DNA from: Rhabdophis nuchalis
Taxonomy: Eukaryota; Chordata; Lepidosauria; Squamata; Natricidae
DNA: 64,000 nt
Assembly: GCA_039707465.1 (NCBI GenBank)
Contig: CM077647.1
Coordinates: 119,662,610-119,726,609, forward strand
Reading direction: 5' to 3'
Shown here piece after piece: positions 25,660 to 64,000 of this stretch. The notes below the pieces were generated by a model that did not search any database, was not told the DNA's origin, and saw only the letters and a program-made list of their open reading frames with translations. Positions within the stretch are counted from its first letter, which is position 1. The number at the start of each line of letters is the position of its first letter. Position numbers and translations under genes: made by a program.

Positions 25660-26160
25660 GTCTCTCTCTCTCTCTCCTTCCCTCCCTCTCTCTCCTTCCC
25701 TCCCACCTCTCTATTCCCCTCTCCCCTCCCCTGCTTCCCTTTCCCCCGTAAGCCTCTTTTCCTATCCCCTCAGGCCTTTTTCTCCATTTCCCCCTTAAGC
25801 CTCTTTTCCTATCCCCTCAGGCCTCTTTCTCCATTTCCCCCTTAAGCCTCTTTTCCTATCCCCTCAGGCCTCTTTCTCCATTTCCCCCTTAAGCCTCTTT
25901 TCCTATCCCCCCAGGCCTCTTTCTCCATTTCCCCCTTAAGCCTCTTTTCCTATCCCCTCAGGCCTCTTTCTCCATTTCCCCCTTAAGCCTCTTTTCCTAT
26001 CCCCTCAGGCCTCTTTCTCCATTTCCCCCTTAAGCCTCTTTTCCTATCCCCTCAGGCCTCTTTCTCCATTTCCCCCTTAAGCCTCTTTTCCTATCCCCTC
26101 AGGCCTCTTTCTCCATTTCCCCCTTAAGCCTCTTTTCCTATCCACTCAGGCCTCAGGCCT
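25660..26160. repeat. 47-bp minisatellite, left block
   Basis: After a TC-rich lead-in, the unit starting AGGCCTCTTTCTCCATTTCC recurs every 47 bp (AGGCCT at 25772, 25819, 25866, ... 26148; eight full periods) with very few differences. Apparent open reading frames are repeat artefacts. Confidence 0.92.
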
Positions 26161-27700
26161 CAGAACATCTTGGAGTGAGTGCACGGGACTGGAGGGGACT
26201 TGCTGATAAGATAAGGGCTGTATCTACATCAGGCCGCATGATGGGCTAATTAGCCATGCGGCACTAAATACGAACTAAGCCCCTTTTGGTCGGAAGGACA
26301 GATGGATGGGGCCTGTAATGGGACTGGATTCGATCTCCCCATCCATAAGACTCTGGATTCTGACTTTACCCCCCATCCTGTAGAACATTCTGCACTTAGC
26401 CACTTATTTGCCTTCGGACTTGTGTTTTTGCCTTCCTGGACTGGGACTACCCTGTGGTGTTTATCGTGTACTCTAGGCGCGACCTCCTTGGCCTGCGGGA
26501 GTCTCCCCTCTCGCAGGCCTGGCCCTCCTGTCTAACACGGGCCCACCTCGAGGACGGATTGATTATTCCTGAGAGGTGGGCGAAGCGCAGGTTGAGGAGT
26601 TTTTTAGGGAGGTTTTTAATTCGGATTTTAGGGGGTTCCAGGGAGGAGGGGGAGGGTACAAACAGTTACAGAGAGAGGGCCAGGCCAGCAGGCGACGGAG
26701 GGAAGCGGAAGGATCCGTGAGGGGGGGGGAATCACGAGTCGTTCCGACGGAGGGCATTCCCATTCAGAAGGTCGTGGGGAGGGGCAGGTCCGAGGGGAGG
26801 CAAGTTCCATCCTCCCGGTTGGGGACACGTAGCCGTTGGTTACAAACGGTCAGGTGTCACAACCCCCGCAGGCTAGGTGGTCAGGGAATACAGAGCCAGG
26901 GCCTGAGGCTGATGTTTTGCAACGCCAGGTCCATTGTCAACAAAGCCCCCCTCATCCATGACCTTGTGTCAGAGGGGGAGCCGGACCTGGCAGGAATAGC
27001 GGAGACCTGGTTGGGCCACGAGGGTGGACTCCCCCTCGTTGAAATGTGCCCACCAGGCTATCGCACTTTTCATCAGCCCCGGGCCCTAGGTAGGGGTGGT
27101 GGGGTGGCGGTCATAGTAAAGGAAGGTTTTGAGCCGAGAGAGACCATTGTGCCACAGACCACCGATTGTGAGTCCCTCTGCGTGAAGTGGGGCCTAGGGA
27201 GGCAGTTGGGCTTGCTGGTTGTATACCTGGCTCCCCGCTATGTAGCAGCAGCCCTGCCCGAGCTCCTGGAGGTGATCGCTACGGTGGCAGTCGAGACCCC
27301 CAGACTTCTAGTCATGGGGGACTTTAACCTGCCATCGGTGGGCGAATCATCCGTGGTAGCTCGGGAGTTCATGGCTTCCATGACGGCCATGGACCTGACC
27401 CAATTAATTCAAGGCCCCACCCACGAGGGTGGACATACACCGGATCTCATTTTTGTCTCTGGCCAATGGAAGAGTGATCTGGGTATAGGGGATATAGTCA
27501 TCACGCCCTTGTCATGGTCAGACCACTCACTTCTCCGGCTCGACTTTCCGACCGCTACTCCCCTCCGCGGGGAGGCGGAACCAGAGTTACCGATCTGGTT
27601 CCGCTCCAGGCGCCTTATGGACCCTGACTGGTTCCAGACGGCGCTTGGGCCAATTCCTGTACCCCTGACCCGTCTTGATGGAATTGCCCTCTGTTAAGCA
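26161..27700 (+). mobile_element. CR1/L3-L2-type LINE, 5' region with endonuclease, 3'-truncated
   Basis: One open frame (26576-27697) encodes an AP-endonuclease-like domain: LMFCNARSIVNKAPLIHDLV, ETWLGHEGGLPLVEMCPPGY, LLVMGDFNLPSVGE and SWSDHSLLRLDF, with the catalytic GDFN and SDH motifs intact. It breaks off near LGPIPVPLTRLD, before RT. Upstream (26161-26575) is probable LINE 5' UTR. It is the 5' portion that is kept, the reverse of usual LINE truncation, and it sits inside the minisatellite. Confidence 0.85.
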
Positions 27701-27949
27701 GACCCTCCCCCCCTCCCCAGTTCTAGGACCTACGCCCTGCCCGCCAAGCCCATCAGCCGGCCTGGAAACAATCCCCTGTGGGTTTTCCCCCTCACCCACC
27801 ATCCTAGTCTTAATTTTCCCCCCTCCCTGGAGCCCCTTAAAACATGGATTAAAAATCTAACTAAAAAACCCCTTTATCTCCGTTTTGACCACCTCTCCTG
27901 GTTAACAAACCCCTCATCAAGGTGGGCCCAGTCCTCTTTTTATCTCTTT

Positions 27950-28330
27950 CTTTAGGCCTCTTTTCCTATCTTCTCGGGACTCTTTCTCCATTTCCCTCTT
28001 AAGCCTCTTTTCCTATCCTCTCAGGGCTCAGCCCCTCTCAGGCCTCTTTCTCCATTTCCCCCTTAAGCCTCTTTTCCTATCCCCTCAGGCCTCTTTCTCC
28101 ATTTCCCCCTTAAGCCTCTTTTCCTATCTTCTCAGGCCTCTTTCTCCATTTCCCCCTTAAGCCTCTTTTCCTATCCCCTCAGGCCTCTTTCTCTATTTCC
28201 CCCTTAAGCCTCTTTTTCTACCCTGTCAGGCCTCTTTTTATCCCTTTCTCTAGGCCTCTTTTCCTATCTTCTCGGGCCTCTCTCTCCATTTCCCCTTAAG
28301 CTTCTTTTCCTCTCCTTACAGAGCTCTTTT
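27950..28330. repeat. 47-bp minisatellite, right block
   Basis: The same 47-bp unit continues after the LINE fragment (AGGCCT at 28040, 28087, 28134, 28181, 28228) with more divergence than in the left block. It is preceded by degenerate units from about 27950. Confidence 0.9.
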
Positions 28331-28517
28331 CCCCCAGTCCTCTTTTCCTCTCCTTACCTTTCAGCTTTCCCACAGAAAAAACCCTCCTTCCTCATCCTCC
28401 TCTTTCCTTCCCACCAAAAGCCCTCTTTTGTTTGCCCCTCTCCAAACCCCCACCCGCTACAGGAAAGACTAAACAAAGGACAATGAGAAATGCCAAACTC
28501 GCCTATATAATGTATTG

Positions 28518-28844
28518 CAGTGGTGTCAAACTCGATTTCATTTAGGGCTGCATCAGGGTTATGTTGACCTGGGGAGGGAGGGGCATGGCTAGCTGATGTC
28601 ACTTGTGCCAGGGGTGCCTGTGGTGGCCTGAGTGCTCTGCCAGTGAAACGGGCTCCCGAGCTCCGTTTTCAAGTGTGATGGCCTCCTGCAACCCTCTGTG
28701 AGTAAAAATGAAGCTCCCAAGCTCTGCTTTAACTGGCAGAAGCATCACAAACCAATCCTTCGCTGTTTCCAGGTGGCCCTGTGATCCAGATCTAAGCACC
28801 CCTCGGGACAGATCCAGTCCCTGGGCTTTGAGTTTGACACCCTA
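28518..28844. mobile_element. MITE with CAGTGGTGTCAAACTC ends
   Basis: Left end CAGTGGTGTCAAACTC and right end GAGTTTGACACCCTA are inverted. These ends look like hAT MITEs common in reptiles. I could not see a clean 8-bp duplication. Confidence 0.65.
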
Positions 28845-28923
28845 ATCTATCTGCTGTGTTGATAGATTCAGTTAAAATATATAGAAATGAAATGATAAAA
28901 GCGTAACAGATTGTACCACTTTG

Positions 28924-28969
28924 ACTTATCGGTAATGGTTAGGGTTAGGGTTACTTATCGGTAATGGTT
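28924..28969. repeat. Interstitial telomere-repeat insertion with 17-bp flanking duplication
   Basis: ACTTATCGGTAATGGTT occurs at 28924-28940 and again at 28953-28969. Between them is AGGGTTAGGGTT (28941-28952), so two extra TTAGGG units are inserted. See findings. Confidence 0.85.
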
Positions 28970-29344
28970 CCTTTGCATTTGTTTTCTTTGATACACCTCT
29001 GTAAATAAAAAAAAATAGTATAGTAAGGTAGTAGACTATTGTGTTTACTGTTTATTGGCAAAAAGGCTTTCAGATGAGGAAAAATTAAAAATTGTGTTCC
29101 TTTTTATAGACTGAAATGCTACTGCTATTTTTCTGCATGTACATTGGAAGTTTAAAACTCCAAGAAGAAAGCTTTCTAGGAGTTACATGTAACTGAATGC
29201 ATCTAATGCTATCACATAAGTAGGTTTGCTAATGGTGTATAGTTAAGTCCAGTCTAAAATTCAATTTTTCTCTTTTTTCTCATTAGTCTTCCCTCCATTG
29301 TTTTGTGACTCTGCATAGAATTGATCCAGGAGCAGAATGCAAAG

Positions 29345-61249
<31,905 letters not shown>

Positions 61250-61368
61250 TAAGACTGATTAAATACTATAGAGCATGGGTGATGACCACAGCAATATGCC
61301 AGAACAGGGACCAGTCATCAGTACAGTAGCAGATATCCAACAGCAGGTTAAGAACGTGAAGAGCTAGA

Positions 61369-61551
61369 CTAGTGGTCTCCAACATGAGCCCCACAATTTG
61401 ATTTTTGATGGGGCAATTTGAACCTTGTTTTAATCAAGTTAATGGCCTTTTAGGCTTTCTCCGCATGAGTAGAATTCATTTTTGAGTAAAGTAATACTTA
61501 TAGGCCATGGGGGGTGGGGAGGATTTTAGAGATGCTTAGGTGGGAACCACT
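61369..61551. mobile_element. hAT MITE in the R4 fragment
   Basis: 8-bp duplication GAGCTAGA/GAGCTGGA (61361-61368, 61552-61559), one mismatch. Ends CTAGTGGTCTCCAAC and GTGGGAACCACT are imperfectly inverted. Confidence 0.7.
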
Positions 61552-62345
61552 GAGCTGGACAGTACCTGGCCCAGACATGATTCACATGTAGTAGCTAAAG
61601 AAACTAACAACAATGCATGAACTTCTAGCAGCATAGATGAACCAGCTATTAGTAGCAGGCTCCCACCAAACTGACTATTGATCATGAAAGACTCACACCA
61701 GGGAACAGCACCATCCAACTACCAGCCAATATTTATCTTCTCACAACATGGAAAATCCTGTCAAGCATCAGAGCTGTCAGGGTACAGAGCTAAGGGTGGC
61801 TAGTACATGAGCACAGCATCAGGAATTACACCAGAGGTTCAAAACGTAAATTGCTCATACGTAGAGCAGTCACCCTAGATGTAAGGTCTAGACAGATCAA
61901 TCTGAGCATAGTTTGGATTGACTACAATCTATGACTCAATGTCATACACATGGCCTGTTAATAGCTAATGCTATACAAAATCAACAGGACATTAAGAATG
62001 TCCTCAATACGTCAGTGGGACTATGGAAAAACAAAATTAGAAGTCACTTCAAGACAGTTCACACAAGTGGCCATCAATTGCAGCATATATCAAAATGGTA
62101 TGCTGTTCTGCATAGCCTTGAATCCCCTCAGATAATCACAAAAAAGGGAAATGGATACACAAGAGTGGGACTACCTTCAGCCCTCTCTTTTAAATGGAAT
62201 GAACAAGACATCAACTCACTGATCCATCTGACACTGATCCACAGTAAAGACATTGGAATTTCATTCAGACTAGAGAATTGTAGTCGGATGATAGTCAAGA
62301 GAGGGAAAATAGTTAAGAATGATGTGATAGAACCAGCAGGGACGT

Positions 62346-62422
62346 CATATAGCAGACATATGGACCATTACAAGTAGCTTGGTATCCAAGCTACTTGTAA
62401 TGGTCCATATGTCTGCTATATG
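62346..62422. repeat. Perfect 37-bp inverted repeat, 3-nt spacer
   Basis: 62346-62382 is exactly complementary to 62386-62422 (all 37 positions checked by eye). The left arm is the native R4 sequence; the right arm interrupts the R4 frame. Confidence 0.95.
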
Positions 62423-62654
62423 CGAACCAGTTTGAAGAGGCAAGGAAAACAGCAACGTCCAAATACCATTGAAAAAACAGATAGTTCCTGAAAAGTCAAC
62501 TCAATGGGAAGAACCAGATCAACATGTATGCTTTGCCAGTCACATATCCTGCCATTATAGTGAACTGGCCAAAGAAGGACAAGGGAGCTGCCGATGTGAA
62601 GACCCAGAAACTTATCACAATGTATGGTTCACTAGGTTCCACCACCTAGAGCCA

Positions 62655-63015
62655 TGATGGTGAACCTATGGCACACGTGCCACAGGTGGCACGCAGAGGC
62701 ATTTGTCAGGGCACGCAAGGCTTGCCCTGTCAGCTGGCCACCACGCATGCGTGCGCTGGCCAGTTGACTTCGGCTTTCTTTTGAGGCCATTTTTCGCGAA
62801 AAACCGGCCCTATGGGCAAACCGGAAGTTCAGGAACGGAATTCCGGTTTGCTCGTATGGCTGGTTTAGCCCTCCAGAGTGTTCAGGGAAGCCTCAGGAGG
62901 GCTCCGGAGAGCTAAAATGGGCCTTACAAGCAAACTGGAAGCCCGTTCCTGAACTTCCGATTTGTCCATAGGGCTGGTTTTTCGCACTCCAGAGACTCAC
63001 CCCCCCCCCCCAATT
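62655..63015. mobile_element. hAT element fragment (GGTGAACCTATGGCAC end)
   Basis: Begins ATGATGGTGAACCTATGGCAC, a widespread vertebrate hAT terminal sequence. The interior has repeated GGTTTTTCGC and inverted ACCGGAAGTTCAGGAACGG / CCCGTTCCTGAACTTCC segments. It ends near a poly-C run without a clear right terminus. Confidence 0.6.
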
Positions 63016-63176
63016 CAGGATAGCTTAGGCTCCCTCCGGAGCCCTAATAATAAACAGTATAATATGAATGATCATAAAGCTTTGTATTAATAGAAACCTA
63101 AACTTTGGATGTGATACAAGCCCATGTATTATTATCCATTAATGGTTTCCAATTTGAATGTTGTATTGGATTTGTG

Positions 63177-63266
63177 TTTCAAATACGAAACACATATACG
63201 ACCCCCCTGCTGGTTCTATCACATCATTCTTAACTATTTTCCCTATTAACTATTTTCAAATACGAA
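63177..63266. repeat. 64-bp insert with 13-bp flanking duplication, copied inversely from 62302-62341
   Basis: TTTCAAATACGAA occurs at 63177-63189 and 63254-63266. Between them, 63205-63244 is the exact reverse complement of 62302-62341 (40 of 40). Confidence 0.9.
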
Positions 63267-64000
63267 GCTATTTTTTATATTATTTGTATATATCAGTAAT
63301 TCCCATGGATGCATCTAACTGATAGTTCTGATTTTAAATCAGAAGTATTAAATTTGCAAAGAATTTAAAAAAATTCCATTGGTTTGCCTCTTAGCCTTTC
63401 CATCTTATTGGAAGCAGGAAAGCAAAGATATATTTTAGATCCTAAATATTACCTCTCAGTTTGCAAAAGAAAGATGTTATTTTTGCCAAATTTTCAATCT
63501 ACTTGCACTTTTTTATAATCAAAAACAATTCACTCACAATCCTACGAGCAGATTTTGTAAGGAAAAGGAGTGTAAGGTAAGGTGTTTTTGGTGCTCTTTG
63601 AGCATGGTTATTTGTTTACAGATGTTTTATTACTCAGTTAGGTAATCTCATCAATGTATGGGGTCTACTCTCTGTTTACATATAGTAGTTTGCCCTATCA
63701 TTGTTAGTGGTCTTGTGTTTTCTCTTTGATAGTTCTTCATTGGATTTTTGTCTTTTGATTGATTATTTGTCTTGAACTCCCTGCTTACCTGGGTGTTGGC
63801 AACAATGCCCCACTCCCTTGCTCTCTTTATTACAGTATGAGCATGGATTTAACTTTTAATACACCAGTGAGTACAATTCTAAGCAAACTATTTTATTACA
63901 GGAACCTCCACTTTTAGTTTCTAGCAATGTTTATAGGGTTTGGGTGCAGCCTAGAGGCAGTACTGTAAAATAAGCTGATCCTAGAGGATGATGCTTTGCT
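63267..64000 (+). other. SCN4A intron 14, continuing
   Basis: AT-rich intron sequence. No exon 15 (DII-S6 continuation) is recognisable before the window ends. Confidence 0.6.

Larger units (their letters stand above)
61290..62665 (+). mobile_element. R4/Dong-type LINE RT fragment in intron 14
   Basis: Decayed RT: the plus strand keeps pieces such as DINSLIHLTLIHSKDIGISF, NCSRMIVKRGKIVKND, HYK.LGIQ, EEARKTATSKY and LKSQLNGKNQINMYALPV in the order I recall for R4-clade elements of fish and lizards. Stops and a palindromic insertion (62383-62422) disrupt it. A 183-bp hAT MITE sits at 61369-61551. Confidence 0.75.

Noticed and set aside
25660..28330. Regular 47-bp repeats considered as a CRISPR-like array
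   Set aside because: The genome is vertebrate, and the repeats are head-to-tail without unique spacers, so it is a minisatellite.

Overview
The window is repeat-rich vertebrate genomic DNA, most likely from a squamate reptile and probably a snake. It carries the 5' half of one protein-coding gene on the + strand, the skeletal-muscle voltage-gated sodium channel alpha subunit SCN4A (Nav1.4). The squamate assignment rests on the repeats: a Sauria-type SINE, CR1 and CR1/L3-L2-type LINEs whose 3' ends carry AAT microsatellites, R4/Dong-type LINEs, a DIRS element, Ty3/gypsy chromoviruses and many small hAT and TA-flanked MITEs. The species cannot be named from this sequence.

Layout. Positions 1-29286 are upstream of SCN4A; I see no other host gene there. 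This stretch holds two degenerate chromovirus pol remnants in tandem on the - strand (about 1690-11165), a DIRS tyrosine-recombinase retrotransposon (13355-14880), a 1.6-kb hAT element with an internal GC-rich hairpin (15149-16787), CR1 LINEs (16797-20535), 5 kb of low-repeat DNA (20540-25640) and a 47-bp minisatellite split by a LINE endonuclease fragment (25660-28330). A tiny telomere-repeat insertion flanked by a 17-bp duplication lies about 0.3 kb before the first coding exon.

From 29345 to 61234 there are 14 SCN4A coding exons: 2,493 nt, 831 codons, with an open frame and compatible phases throughout. They encode the N-terminus, all of domain I, the DI-DII linker and domain II through the start of S6. 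The gene continues beyond the window. The DI and DII selectivity-filter residues (Asp398, Glu800) and outer-ring residues (Glu401, Glu803) are intact, as are Tyr399 and the S4 charges. The introns carry LINEs, SINEs, MITEs and microsatellites. None of these interrupts an exon.

Most notable: intron 2 is a U12-type (minor spliceosome) intron with an ATATCC donor and a TTCCTTGAC branch site, but it has no AC acceptor where one is expected. The reading frame requires either an AT-AA intron or an AT-AG intron that deletes three residues at the start of DI-S1. Other second-look items are two template-switch scars in intron 14 (a perfect 37-bp palindrome, and a 64-bp insert copied in inverse orientation from about 0.9 kb away), a tandemly duplicated glycosylation module in the DI extracellular loop, and the telomeric micro-insertion. 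All exon boundaries are inferred by eye from splice sites and remembered orthologous protein sequence. No alignment or RNA evidence was available.
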